From positions 1-45,338 of the forward strand of contig JAFARE010000019.1 of NCBI GenBank assembly GCA_019245575.1: a stretch of DNA of 45,338 nucleotides, given 5' to 3'. This stretch comes from Candidatus Dormiibacterota bacterium. GTDB lineage: Bacteria > Chloroflexota > Dormibacteria > Aeolococcales > Aeolococcaceae. The notes beneath the pieces are model-generated. The model did not search any database. It saw nothing but the letters and a program-made list of their open reading frames with translations, and had not been told where the DNA came from. This document shows, piece after piece, positions 9,397-17,544 of this stretch; the stretch's first letter is position 1, and each line of letters opens with the position of its first letter. Both the position numbers and the translations under genes were made by a program.

Positions 9397-10770
9397 GTGC
9401 GAACGGTGCGCGTGGGTGCGGGGCAGGGGTTCTACGGCGACACGCCGGCCGGCGCCCTCGACGTGGCTCGCAACGGCGATGTCGCATACATCTGCTTCGA
9501 CGCGCTCGCCGAGCTGACCATGGCGATCCTGCAGAAGGACCGCATGCGCAACCCGGAGGGCGGCTACACGCGCGACCTGCCCCCCTTCATGCGCCTGCTG
9601 CTCCCGGTCGCGCGAGAGCGCGGCATCAGGTTGATCACCAACGCAGGCGGCATGAACCCCGCGGGCGCCGCAGCGGCCGTGCGCGGCGTGGCGCGCGACC
9701 TGGGCATGCACGAGCTGCGCGTGGCCACGGTGAGCGGGGACGACCTCACGTCGCGCCTCGACGAGCTGCGCGATGCCGGCGCTGCACTGGACCACCTCGA
9801 CACCGGCGCGAGCATCAATGACGTGCGCTCGCGCGTCGTATTCGCCGTGGCGTACCTGGGCGCCCGGCCGGTCGTCGAGGCGCTGCGGCAGGACGCCGAC
9901 GTGGTGGTCACCGGCCGCGTCGCCGACGCTTCGCTGTTCGTCGCGCCGATGGTGCACGAGCTCGGCTGGGCGTGGGACGACTGGGACAGGCTCGCCGCCG
10001 GCACGGTTCTCGGACACCTGATGGAGTGCAGCGGCCAGGCCACCGGCGGCAACTTCAGCGGCGACTGGTGGGATGTTCCCGACCTGGACCGCGTCGGCTA
10101 TCCGGTCGCGGAGGTGCGCGAGGACGGCACCGCGCTGCTGACGAAGCCTCATGGGAGCGGCGGGCGTGTCAGCGTCGACACCGTGAAGGAGCAGCTGTTG
10201 TACGAGGTGCTCGACCCGCGCACCTACATGAACCCCGACGTCGTTGCCGACTTCACCAGCGCGAAATTGCGCGACGTCGAGCCGGATGTGGTCGAGGTCA
10301 GCGGCGTGTCCGGCAGCGCGCGTCCCGACGCGCTCAAGGTGATCGCCGGCTACCTCGACGGATGGATGGGCACGGCGATGATCGGCTACTCGTGGCCGGA
10401 CGCGGAAGCCAAGGCGCGCCGCGCCGCGGTGCTGATCGACAAGCTCGCGCAGCGCGCGGGGCTGGAGCCACTCGAGCAGCTGGTGGAGGTGGTCGGCGTC
10501 GACAGCCTTCACGGCGACGCCGCCACACGAGACGACCAGGTGAACGAGGTGATGCTGCGCGTGGCGGCGCGCTTCCAGAGCGAGGAGGAGGCGGCACGCT
10601 TTCCCCGGGTTGCCATGCCGCTGGCGCTCAACGGCCCACCGTTCATCGGCGGCTCCGGCAGCCCCGGCGGACCGCGCGCGCTGCTGGGCGTGTGGCCGTC
10701 GCTGGTCGCGCGCGAGCTCGTCGAGCCGCATGTGACGGTGGACGTGCAGCCCGCGGGAGTCACGACATGA
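9397..10770 (+). CDS. AtuA-family protein (DUF1446), catalytic-size subunit
   Basis: A 457-residue cytoplasmic protein of the DUF1446/AtuA family. The characteristic blocks are GAGQGFYGDTP near the N terminus, CFDALAELTMAILQKD, NAGGMNPAG, DVVVTGRVADASLFVAPM, and HLMECSGQATGGNFSGDW. AtuA was named from acyclic terpene (citronellol/geraniol) utilisation in Pseudomonas, but most homologues are uncharacterised and sit with acyl-CoA genes. Its stop overlaps the ATG of the next gene, which encodes the family's C-terminal domain as a separate protein, so the two presumably form one complex. The start is GTG, 8 bases after the metalloprotease stop. Confidence 0.9.
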   Translation: MRTVRVGAGQGFYGDTPAGALDVARNGDVAYICFDALAELTMAILQKDRMRNPEGGYTRDLPPFMRLLLPVARERGIRLITNAGGMNPAGAAAAVRGVARDLGMHELRVATVSGDDLTSRLDELRDAGAALDHLDTGASINDVRSRVVFAVAYLGARPVVEALRQDADVVVTGRVADASLFVAPMVHELGWAWDDWDRLAAGTVLGHLMECSGQATGGNFSGDWWDVPDLDRVGYPVAEVREDGTALLTKPHGSGGRVSVDTVKEQLLYEVLDPRTYMNPDVVADFTSAKLRDVEPDVVEVSGVSGSARPDALKVIAGYLDGWMGTAMIGYSWPDAEAKARRAAVLIDKLAQRAGLEPLEQLVEVVGVDSLHGDAATRDDQVNEVMLRVAARFQSEEEAARFPRVAMPLALNGPPFIGGSGSPGGPRALLGVWPSLVARELVEPHVTVDVQPAGVTT

Positions 10771-11126
10771 CGCGCATCCGGCTGGCCGACGTCGCCCATG
10801 CGCGCAGCGGCGACAAGGGTGACCTGGCCAACGTGGCGCTGTTCGCGCCCACGGACTCCCTCTATGCGGCGTTCAAACGCGAGGTCACCGAGGAGCGCGT
10901 GCGGCAGCTCTTCGGACGCTTCGTGCAAGGCCGCGTCGACCGCTACGAGGTGCCCAACGTGCGCGCGCTCAACTTCGTGCTGCACGAGGCGCTGGACGGC
11001 GGCGCGGCGCGCTCCCTGCGCAGCGACCCCTTGGGCAAGTCGTACGGCTCGCTGCTGCTGCGCATGGAGATCGAGGTCGACGACGCCGAAATGGACGGCG
11101 TCACCCCGCGCAGACCGCCGCGCTGA
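10767..11126 (+). CDS. AtuA C-terminal-domain-like small subunit
   Basis: A 119-residue protein beginning MTRIRLADVAHARSGDKGD. The ARSGDKGD motif, the later F-GRVDRYEVPN segment and KSYGSLLLRMEIEV match the C-terminal domain found fused to AtuA in longer homologues. The start is the ATG in an ATGA overlap with the upstream gene. The frame is open far upstream, but that stretch is only a shadow of the large subunit. Its role is probably structural or partner-binding for the large subunit, which is inference. The terminal residues are basic and proline-rich. The gene ends 15 bases before the convergent lipase. Confidence 0.85.
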   Translation: MTRIRLADVAHARSGDKGDLANVALFAPTDSLYAAFKREVTEERVRQLFGRFVQGRVDRYEVPNVRALNFVLHEALDGGAARSLRSDPLGKSYGSLLLRMEIEVDDAEMDGVTPRRPPR

Positions 11127-11141
11127 GGCGAGCGCGGGCTG

Positions 11142-12128
11142 TTACTGCCCGGGCGGAGGTACGGGCGTGCCGTAGCCCGGCACCACCGCGACACACGGCA
11201 CCGGCTTCGCGTGCATCGGGTCCAGCGCGTTGAGCATGTCCTGCGCGGCCACGGCGTCGTACGCGACCGTCGCGTGGTCCGTGAGGTCGAGCGGGCACTG
11301 GTCCTGGAGCACGAAGTTGGTGACATTGGGCGCCGCCACGTAGCCGCTGGTGTACGGCATCACCGTCTCGTCGTAGCGCGTCATCACGTCCGTGTACTGC
11401 ACGCCGGGCAGCGCGAAGCCGCGCGAGTTGAGCTGCTGCATGAAGGGCGAGCCGGTGAGGAACTCCGGGCACGAGCCGCAGCGCGAGTCCCAGAAGCTCT
11501 CCGACTGCGGTCCGTATCCGGGCACGTACTCGTAGGCCAGCTGGGACAGCGTGGCCGCGCCATAGAACTCGGTTCCGTGCCAGATCGGGGTGAGCATCAC
11601 GTAGTGCGCCACGTACCGCGCGCCGCCGAGAAACTCCATCCAGTAGCGTGGCATCACAGTGCCTTCGGAGTGGCCCACCAGGTCGACCTTGCGCGCCCCG
11701 GTGGCCTGCAGAACGTGCTGCACGAAGGCCTTCATCTGCAGCGCGCTGGTCTCCATGTCGAGCATGCCGCCGTTGTATGGCTGGCCGCTGTTCGTGCCGT
11801 ACGTGATGGCGAACACGCAGTAGCCGTGGTTCGCCAGGAGCGGCGCCATCGTGTACCAGTTGTCCTGCGCCGTCGCCAGCAACCCGTGCACCAGGACAAC
11901 CGGACGTGGATGCGCGGACGATGGCTTGCACGACCAGTTGTTGGCGCCGGGAGGCGAGCCGCCAGGGTCCTGAGCGTTGGCCGCGATGCCGTCGGCAAAG
12001 CGGTACGTGACGGGGTAACTGCCGGCCGCCGAAGCGGCCGGCGTTCCCCATACCCCGAGGAGCACAGTCAACGCCAACAGCAGCGGAGCGACAACCCGCA
12101 TTTGCACGAGCCGCACCCGCATTTGCAT
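11142..12128 (-). CDS. Secreted lipase/esterase (Lipase class 2, alpha/beta-hydrolase)
   Basis: A 328-residue precursor. An N-terminal Sec signal peptide (hydrophobic core VVAPLLLALTVLLGVWG, likely cleavage after ASA) leads to an alpha/beta-hydrolase. It has the oxyanion motif LVHG, the nucleophile elbow GHSEG, the acid in YDETVMPYTS and the His in DHATVAYD. This triad layout is that of the EstA/Lipase_2 family, which hydrolyses short- to medium-chain esters outside the cell. The start ATG shares one base with the upstream stop (TGATG), so translation is coupled to the DUF6982-like gene. A second ATG ten codons later would give a tighter signal peptide. A longer frame upstream lies inside the neighbouring gene and was rejected. 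Confidence 0.9.
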   Translation of the reverse strand: MQMRVRLVQMRVVAPLLLALTVLLGVWGTPAASAAGSYPVTYRFADGIAANAQDPGGSPPGANNWSCKPSSAHPRPVVLVHGLLATAQDNWYTMAPLLANHGYCVFAITYGTNSGQPYNGGMLDMETSALQMKAFVQHVLQATGARKVDLVGHSEGTVMPRYWMEFLGGARYVAHYVMLTPIWHGTEFYGAATLSQLAYEYVPGYGPQSESFWDSRCGSCPEFLTGSPFMQQLNSRGFALPGVQYTDVMTRYDETVMPYTSGYVAAPNVTNFVLQDQCPLDLTDHATVAYDAVAAQDMLNALDPMHAKPVPCVAVVPGYGTPVPPPGQ

Positions 12129-12715
12129 CAGATGCGGTCGAGCACCTGCTGGCGGCGGCGTTCGAACTCGGCGATGGTTATCTCGCCGCGGGTGCGCAGG
12201 TTGGTCAGGCTGCGGATCTCGCCGAGCAGGTCGAGCAACGGTGTGTCGGCGCGATTCAGCGTCCAATGACCGGTCTCGCGCATGAACACCGGCGGCCGGC
12301 CGTCCCAGGCCTTGACGAAGAAGATCGCCTTGACCGCGGTGTAGGGAATTGCCAGCACCTCCACCTCGTCCAGCGCGGGGCTGACCAGGTGCAGGCTCAT
12401 CGCGTGGCGGTGGCGCAGCGGGTCGGCGCCCAGGTAGCCCTTGAGCACGTCGCCGTCCCAGAAGCGGATCGCCGCCTTGCGCAGGCTGGTCCCGTCAGGC
12501 TCGGCGGTGAAGGGGCAGCGGTCGAGCAGGACGCTCTTGATGGCCGCCAGCGGCACGATCATCGTCCGGTTGTTGGACGACCCGTCGGGCACGCGCAGGG
12601 TGAGGTCGGCCAGGTCGAAATCCAGCTTCGGGACGGAGCCTTCGAGAATCTCGTTGTCCCGGAAGCGGATGACGACAGGAGTGGCCTGGAGGGTGGTTGC
12701 CTGCCCGGCGCTCAT
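12128..12715 (-). CDS. Tandem DUF6982-like protein with SHOCT-like tail
   Basis: A 195-residue protein without membrane segments. Two related ~55-residue units are visible: VVIRFRDNEILEGSV...IKSVLL at about 14-66 and AAIRFWDGDVLKGYL...VKAIFFV at about 81-136. Both carry the 'RF-DG-(I/V)L-G ... LKAVFFV' pattern of DUF6982-type beta-barrel domains. The last 35 residues (LGEIRSLTNLRTRGEITIAEFERRR) look like a SHOCT oligomerisation helix pair. Function is unknown; such domains are often found in small regulatory or assembly proteins. A purine-rich AGAGAGG lies upstream of the ATG. It is the first gene of a two-gene unit with the lipase and diverges from the sigma-factor gene. Confidence 0.75.
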   Translation of the reverse strand: MSAGQATTLQATPVVIRFRDNEILEGSVPKLDFDLADLTLRVPDGSSNNRTMIVPLAAIKSVLLDRCPFTAEPDGTSLRKAAIRFWDGDVLKGYLGADPLRHRHAMSLHLVSPALDEVEVLAIPYTAVKAIFFVKAWDGRPPVFMRETGHWTLNRADTPLLDLLGEIRSLTNLRTRGEITIAEFERRRQQVLDRI

Positions 12716-12875
12716 GCCGCGGACCTCTCTTCCTTGCTGATGGGGGGCGGGACGACCGCGCGCTGCGGCCGTCGGGGTTCACTCTTGTTGACGACGAGGC
12801 GGCCGGGAAACTTGCGGGTCCTAGGACCTCTGGTCTCGCATCAGACGCACCACTCGTATCACAGTCTTAACACGC

Positions 12876-12884
12876 TGATATACT
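12876..12884 (+). promoter_or_regulatory. Candidate extended -10 promoter of the sigma-factor gene
   Basis: The sequence TGATATACT (TGn plus TATACT) stands out in an AT-richer patch of the 180-base region between the divergent DUF6982-like and sigma genes. No convincing -35 is seen at 16-18 bases. The likely start point is about 12891, giving a leader of roughly 45 bases to the chosen GTG. The rest of this intergenic region shows no repeat or hairpin that I could support. Confidence 0.45.
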
Positions 12885-12935
12885 GTCCGGCGGCGCTCGG
12901 TGATCGGCCGCGCGTGGAGAGGGGTCAGAGGGTTC

Positions 12936-13736
12936 GTGGCAGCGACCGAGCGGGCAGAGGCAGACAGTCACCACGCCGCCGTCGACGACGTGTCGTTGAT
13001 CGCCGCCTACCTGGATGGGGATGCGGCCGCCTTCGACACGCTCTTCACCCGCTACCACTCGCGGGTGCGCGCCGTCTGCATGCGCTACGTGGGCGACGAG
13101 CACATCGCCGAGGACCTGGTGCAGGAGACGTTCTTCAACGTGATCCGCGCGCTGCCCCGCGTCGGCGAGGGCTTCAACTTCGGCGCGTGGGTGCACCGCA
13201 TCGCTGTGAACATCTGCCAGGACGAGCTGCGCCGGCGCAGCCGCCGCGCGGCGCACATCGAGCCGGGCGGCGACCCCGAGGAGCAGATGCTCAAGCTGGC
13301 GGACCGCGACAAGGCGGGAAACCCAGAGCAGGCCTTGGAAATCACGTACCTCCGGCACCTCGTCTGGGAGGTTGCGAAGAAGCTGCCGGAGCGCCAGCGC
13401 ATGGTGCTCACGCTGCGCGAGCTGCAGGGCATGTCCTACGCCTCGATCGCGCGCGTGATGGGCGTCAGCGACTCGGCGGTGGAGACCCTCCTGCACCGGG
13501 CGCGCAAGCGCTTCAAGGAGGAGTACCTGCTCATCGAGAGCCCGAGCGAGTCGCAGGGACCGTGCGCCACGGTCGCGGATCTGATGGCGCGCGGCCGCGA
13601 GGTCATCAACGCGGCGCAGAAGCGCTACGTGGTGGCGCACATCGCGCAGTGCGAGTGGTGCGAGGAGCACTACCTGCCGGCGATGACGGGCGAGCTGAAG
13701 GGCCGGGCCGTCCCCGTCAACGGCGTCATCGCCTGA
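12936..13736 (+). CDS. ECF-type RNA polymerase sigma factor with C-terminal zinc-finger-like tail
   Basis: About 266 residues. The sigma-2 region carries the DDVSLIAAYLDGD...EDLVQETFFNVIR core, which melts and reads the -10. The sigma-4 region has LPERQRMVLTLRELQGMSY followed by the helix-turn-helix IARVMGVSDSAVETLLHRAR, which reads the -35. After sigma-4 there are about 70 more residues with Cys, His, Cys-x2-Cys (CATVADL... then HIAQCEWCEEHY), like the zf-HC2 zinc-binding domain of anti-sigma factors. No separate anti-sigma gene lies next door, so the tail may give redox or zinc control in cis. The GTG at 12936 has GGAGAGGGG 11 bases upstream; a GTG twelve codons earlier has no such site. 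Glycerate kinase follows after 14 bases. Confidence 0.88.
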   Translation: MAATERAEADSHHAAVDDVSLIAAYLDGDAAAFDTLFTRYHSRVRAVCMRYVGDEHIAEDLVQETFFNVIRALPRVGEGFNFGAWVHRIAVNICQDELRRRSRRAAHIEPGGDPEEQMLKLADRDKAGNPEQALEITYLRHLVWEVAKKLPERQRMVLTLRELQGMSYASIARVMGVSDSAVETLLHRARKRFKEEYLLIESPSESQGPCATVADLMARGREVINAAQKRYVVAHIAQCEWCEEHYLPAMTGELKGRAVPVNGVIA

Positions 13737-13750
13737 GCCCCTCGCCGCGG

Positions 13751-14854
13751 GTGCTCTGCGCGCCCAACGCCTTCAAGGGAACCCTGACCGCGCAGCGAGC
13801 CGCCTCCGCCATGGCCGCCGGAGCGCGCGAGGCTGGGGCCGTGGCAGCCGAGCTGCCGGTGGCCGACGGCGGCGACGGCACCCTCGACGTCCTCCTCAGC
13901 GCGGCGGCGGCGCCCCGCGTGACCGAGCATCTTGTGACCAGTCCGCTGGGCGCGCCGGTGCGGGCCCGGCTCGGCTGGATCGACCCGGCGACGGCCGTGG
14001 TGGAGATGGCCGAGGCGTCCGGCCTGCGGCTGCTGGCGGCGCCGCTCGACGCTCCGGCGGCGACATCCCGCGGCGCTGGGGAGCTCATCGCGGCCGCCCT
14101 CGAGGCCGGTGCGCAGCGGGTGATCGTGGGTGTCGGCGGCAGCGCCACCACCGACGGCGGCGCCGGGTTGCTCGAGGCGCTGGGAGCGCGCTTTCTCGAT
14201 GCGCTCGGCGCGGAGCTGCCGCCCGGAGGGGGCGCGCTCATCCGGCTGGAGCGGATCGACCTGAGCGGGCTCGATCTGCGGCTGGACGGCGTGACGATCC
14301 AGGTGGCCGCCGACGTGCGCAACCCGCTATCCGGGCCGGACGGCGCCGCAGTCGTGTTCGGTCCGCAGAAGGGCGCCACTGAATCAGAGGTCGCCCTGCT
14401 CGACGCCGGCCTCACGCGCCTGGCAAAGGTGGCGGAGCGCGACCTGGGCGCCGCCGGGCTGGCCGACCGGCCCGGGACGGGTGCCGCCGGAGGCGCAGCG
14501 TTCGCGCTGGCGCTGCTGGGGGCGACCCTTGCACCCGGTGCCGCGCTGGTGTGCGACCTCGTCGGGCTCGACGCGGCGCTGGCCGGAGCGGCGCTGGTGC
14601 TCACGGGCGAGGGCCGCCTCGACGCCCAGACCGCGTTCGGCAAGGCGCCCGCGGAGGTCGCCGAGCGCGCCCGGCTCGCCGGCCTGCCCTGCGCGGTGAT
14701 CGCGGGTTCGGTGGCGGACCCGCTGGGCGGTCTGTTCACGCGCGCGCTCTCGCTGCAGGAGCTGGCACCCGACGCCGATCCCCGGGCGAACTCCCTTGAC
14801 CTCGTGCGCCGCGCCTCCGCGCGCCTGACGGCCGAGCTGCTGCCGGCTCAGTAG
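13751..14854 (+). CDS. Glycerate kinase (type I, GarK/GlxK family)
   Basis: A 367-residue cytoplasmic enzyme that phosphorylates D-glycerate with ATP. The family landmarks are visible in order: APNAFKGTL at the start (usual form DSFKGSL), VADGGDGT, GVGGSATTDGGAG, FGPQKGA, and TGEGRLDAQTAFGKAP near the C terminus. The GTG start places the first strand (VLCAPNAFKG) at the N terminus as in other members; there is no good ribosome site, so expression may depend on coupling to the sigma gene 14 bases upstream. The final seven bases overlap the convergent ilvE gene. It joins serine or glyoxylate degradation to 2- or 3-phosphoglycerate; the position of phosphorylation is not decided by the sequence. 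Confidence 0.93.
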   Translation: MLCAPNAFKGTLTAQRAASAMAAGAREAGAVAAELPVADGGDGTLDVLLSAAAAPRVTEHLVTSPLGAPVRARLGWIDPATAVVEMAEASGLRLLAAPLDAPAATSRGAGELIAAALEAGAQRVIVGVGGSATTDGGAGLLEALGARFLDALGAELPPGGGALIRLERIDLSGLDLRLDGVTIQVAADVRNPLSGPDGAAVVFGPQKGATESEVALLDAGLTRLAKVAERDLGAAGLADRPGTGAAGGAAFALALLGATLAPGAALVCDLVGLDAALAGAALVLTGEGRLDAQTAFGKAPAEVAERARLAGLPCAVIAGSVADPLGGLFTRALSLQELAPDADPRANSLDLVRRASARLTAELLPAQ

Positions 14855-15804
14855 ACCGGGGTCAGCCACTCCTCGTACTTCGGGTTGTGGCCCGTGACCA
14901 CGTCGGAGTACACGCCCTGCAGCCGCATCGTCAGCGGGCCGGGCTCGCCGTCGCCGATGCGGCGGCGGTCGATCTCGACCACGGGCGCCACCTGCGCACC
15001 CGTGCCGACGAAGAAGACCTCATCGGCGACATAGAGCTCGGTGCGGTCGATCGACCGCTCCTCCACCTCGAGGCCCATCTCCTCCCGCACCAGGTGCATC
15101 GCCGCGGACCGCGTGATGCCCTCGAGGATGTTGTCCGACGGAGGCGGCGTGAAGATCGCGCCCTTGCGCACGATGAAGATGTTCTCGGCGCTCCCTTCGC
15201 TCACGTGACCGTCGTGCGTGAGCATGATCGCCTCGTCGAAACCCGCTTGCAGCGCCTCACTTTTGGCCAGGGCGGAGTTGACGTACAGCCCCGTGCACTT
15301 CATGCGAACCGGCGCCATGGTGTCGTCGATGCGCCGCCACGAGGAGACGAGACAGCGGATGCCCTCGGTGCCCACGTACGGCCCCATCGGGGAGGTGACG
15401 ATGCCGAAGCTGTCCGGCACGTCGTGGAGCCGCACGCCGATGATCTCGGCGGCCTTGAAGCAGAGCGGCCGGATGTACGCGTCTTCACGAAACCCGTTGC
15501 GCCGCAGCAGGTCCTTTGTGATTGCGCAGAGCTCGTCGATGCCGTGAGGGATCGCCATCTGCAGCGCGCGGGCGTTGTTGTGCATGCGCTCGTAGTGCTC
15601 AGGCATGCGCAGCACGTAGAGCTGCTTGCGCGTCTCGTTCCAGTAGGCGCGGATTCCCTCGAAGATGCCGGTGCCGTAGTTGAGGCCATGGGTCAGCAAA
15701 CCCACCTTCGCGTCGGCGTAGAGGACGACCTCGCCGTTGAAGAAGACCCACGAGCGATCGCGCTCGATGCCCGCGTCATGCTTCGCGGGCGCTGTCTGGG
15801 TCAT
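14848..15804 (-). CDS. ilvE: Branched-chain amino-acid aminotransferase
   Basis: A 318-residue fold-type IV PLP enzyme that reversibly transaminates leucine, isoleucine and valine with 2-oxoglutarate. It has FEGIRAYW (48-55), the PLP lysine Lys169 in VRMKCTGLY, the PLP-binding EGSAENIF (203-210), and the phosphate-binding GITRSA and TGTGAQV near the C terminus. Length and motif order fit IlvE rather than D-amino-acid transaminase or aminodeoxychorismate lyase. The ATG of MTQTAPAK was chosen because the 33 codons upstream lie in the divergent promoter region and have no family similarity. A TACGCT box nine bases before it would give an almost leaderless mRNA. The stop overlaps the glycerate kinase stop on the other strand. 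Confidence 0.93.
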   Translation of the reverse strand: MTQTAPAKHDAGIERDRSWVFFNGEVVLYADAKVGLLTHGLNYGTGIFEGIRAYWNETRKQLYVLRMPEHYERMHNNARALQMAIPHGIDELCAITKDLLRRNGFREDAYIRPLCFKAAEIIGVRLHDVPDSFGIVTSPMGPYVGTEGIRCLVSSWRRIDDTMAPVRMKCTGLYVNSALAKSEALQAGFDEAIMLTHDGHVSEGSAENIFIVRKGAIFTPPPSDNILEGITRSAAMHLVREEMGLEVEERSIDRTELYVADEVFFVGTGAQVAPVVEIDRRRIGDGEPGPLTMRLQGVYSDVVTGHNPKYEEWLTPVY

Positions 15805-15845
15805 ACAGCGCGAAGCGTACAACCTGAGCCTGCAAGCACGGGGTT

Positions 15846-15878
15846 TTGCCGCCCGGCGCAGGAAGGCTTTGGTATATT
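15846..15878 (+). promoter_or_regulatory. Candidate promoter of the PEP carboxykinase gene
   Basis: TTGCCG (15846-15851) and TATATT (15873-15878) are separated by 21 bases. The long spacing is offset by TGG directly before the -10, an extended -10 element. It lies in the 149-base gap between the divergent ilvE and pckA and would give a leader of about 70 bases. Confidence 0.5.
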
Positions 15879-15944
15879 CGAGTGCGATCAAACGGCCTGG
15901 CAACGCACTCGCGCACCCGGCGCTGGAGTGGGTTCCAGGATGGT

Positions 15945-15950
15945 GGAGGA
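15945..15950 (+). promoter_or_regulatory. Shine-Dalgarno site GGAGGA that fixes the pckA start
   Basis: A near-perfect anti-16S match ends three bases before ATG 15954. It selects this ATG over an in-frame start 36 codons upstream that would lie in the promoter region. Confidence 0.75.
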
Positions 15951-15953
15951 CCG

Positions 15954-17510
15954 ATGACCGACGTGCTGAGCACCCCTTCCGGCACCGTGCCGCCGGGGCG
16001 GGCGACCCGCTGGAACCCTTCGCCGGAGGAGTTGCGCGAGCTGACGTCGCGCATGCCCAACGCGAAACACACCGACTTCGACAACTACAACGTGCAGACG
16101 CGGGTGGTCTCGCGCAGCAAGGGCAGCACGTACATCGTCACGGACAGACCTGACGAGCACTCCGACCAGACGGTCGACCGCGCCGAGGGCGAGCGCATCG
16201 CGCAGCGGCAGGACGAATACATCCGCGGCCAGGAGATGCTGGTCGTCGACGGCTACATCGGCAACGATCCCGACCACCGCGTCCCCGCGCGCCTCTACAT
16301 CGAGTCGGCCAACGCGAACATCGCGGGCATGCAGCGGTGGCTGTACTTCGACGCCGAGAGCCCGGGGCCCGGCTTCGAGCCGACGCTCACCATCATCTAC
16401 ACCCCCAACCTCGTCGCGCCCGGGTATCCCAACGACCGGGTCATCGCCGTCGATCTCGAGGCCGGCATCACCCGCGTGCTCAACAGCGACTACTTCGGTG
16501 AGTCGAAGAAGGGCGGCCTGCGCATGTGGAACAAGCTGACCTATGACAAGGGCGGCCTGTCGCTGCATGCCGGATGCAAGGTCGTGCCGACGGCCGGCGG
16601 CGAGCAGGCGATGCTCATCATCGGCCTCTCCGGAACGGGCAAGACCACCACCACGTTCACGCGGCAGAACGACAGCAAGCCCGTGCAGGACGACTTCGTC
16701 GCGCTGTACCCGGGTGGCCGCGTGGTGGCGACGGAGAACGGCTGCTTCGCCAAGACCTTCGCGCTCGACCCCAAGTTCGAGCCGACGATCCACGGCGCGG
16801 TGTGCAAGCCGGAGGCGTACCTGGAGAACGTCTCGCAGCACAACGGCACGGTCGACTTCTTCGACACGTCGTACACGCAGAACGGCCGCGCCGTCTTCCG
16901 CATGGACGCACTGGGATGGCACAAGGACGCGCGTGAGGTCAGCGCCGTCGACCACCTGCTCATCCTCAACCGCAACGAGAACATCATCCCCGCGGTGGCG
17001 CGGTTGAGCCGCGAGCAGGCCGCACTGTACTTCATGCTCGGAGAGACCCAGGGCACATCCGCGGGCGGCAAGGACGAGGAGGGCAAGTTCCTCCGCGTGC
17101 CGGGCACCAACCCGTTCTTCCCCCTGCGACACGAGCAGCAGGGCAACCGCTTTCTCGAGCTGCTGGATTCCTGCAACTTCCAGGTCTACTTGCTCAACAC
17201 GGGCCGCGTCGGTGGTCCCGACGGCGACGAGCGCAGCAAGAAGGTGACGATCCCGTACTCGAGCGCGGTCGTGAAAGCGATCGCCGAGGGCACCATCCAA
17301 TGGGAGATCGATCCCGACTTCGGCTACGAGGTTGCCGCTGCGCTGCCCGACGTGGACGACGCAGAGATCCTGCAGCCGCGCCGGCTCTATGAGCGTCAGG
17401 GCCGCGGCGACGAGTACGCCGCCACGGTGCAGCGCCTGAAGCAGGAGCGCCGTGACTACGTGGAGAAGTTCCCCGGACTGCGCCCCGAGATCGTCCGCGC
17501 CATCGCCTGA
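15954..17510 (+). CDS. pckA: Phosphoenolpyruvate carboxykinase (ATP)
   Basis: A 518-residue cytoplasmic enzyme converting oxaloacetate and ATP to PEP, ADP and CO2, the first committed step of gluconeogenesis. The kinase-1a P-loop GLSGTGKT is at 224-231, and the metal/substrate region DYFGESKKG (179-187) contains the Mn-binding lysine position. The second Asp pair (VQDDFVALY) and the ENGCFAKTF block follow. These identify the ATP type rather than the GTP type. The segment RLYIESANANIAGMQRWLYFD departs from the Escherichia coli form but keeps the length. It is transcribed from the divergent promoter region shared with ilvE and ends 24 bases before the convergent methyltransferase. Confidence 0.96.
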   Translation: MTDVLSTPSGTVPPGRATRWNPSPEELRELTSRMPNAKHTDFDNYNVQTRVVSRSKGSTYIVTDRPDEHSDQTVDRAEGERIAQRQDEYIRGQEMLVVDGYIGNDPDHRVPARLYIESANANIAGMQRWLYFDAESPGPGFEPTLTIIYTPNLVAPGYPNDRVIAVDLEAGITRVLNSDYFGESKKGGLRMWNKLTYDKGGLSLHAGCKVVPTAGGEQAMLIIGLSGTGKTTTTFTRQNDSKPVQDDFVALYPGGRVVATENGCFAKTFALDPKFEPTIHGAVCKPEAYLENVSQHNGTVDFFDTSYTQNGRAVFRMDALGWHKDAREVSAVDHLLILNRNENIIPAVARLSREQAALYFMLGETQGTSAGGKDEEGKFLRVPGTNPFFPLRHEQQGNRFLELLDSCNFQVYLLNTGRVGGPDGDERSKKVTIPYSSAVVKAIAEGTIQWEIDPDFGYEVAAALPDVDDAEILQPRRLYERQGRGDEYAATVQRLKQERRDYVEKFPGLRPEIVRAIA

Positions 17511-17517
17511 GCCGTTA

Positions 17518-17544
17518 CCCGGGCCCGCCGGCCGCTAGCCCGGG
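17518..17544. terminator. Possible bidirectional terminator between pckA and the methyltransferase
   Basis: CCCGGGC and GCCCGGG form a perfect 7-bp stem around a 13-base GC-rich loop just after the pckA stop and over the last codon of the convergent gene. No T-run follows on either side, so an intrinsic terminator is only a weak inference; in very GC-rich genomes such stems can still pause polymerase. Confidence 0.35.

Noticed and set aside
12266..13750. Long + strand frame continuous with glycerate kinase
   Set aside because: The first 495 codons are shadow of the DUF6982-like and sigma genes; the kinase begins at its normal strand at 13751.
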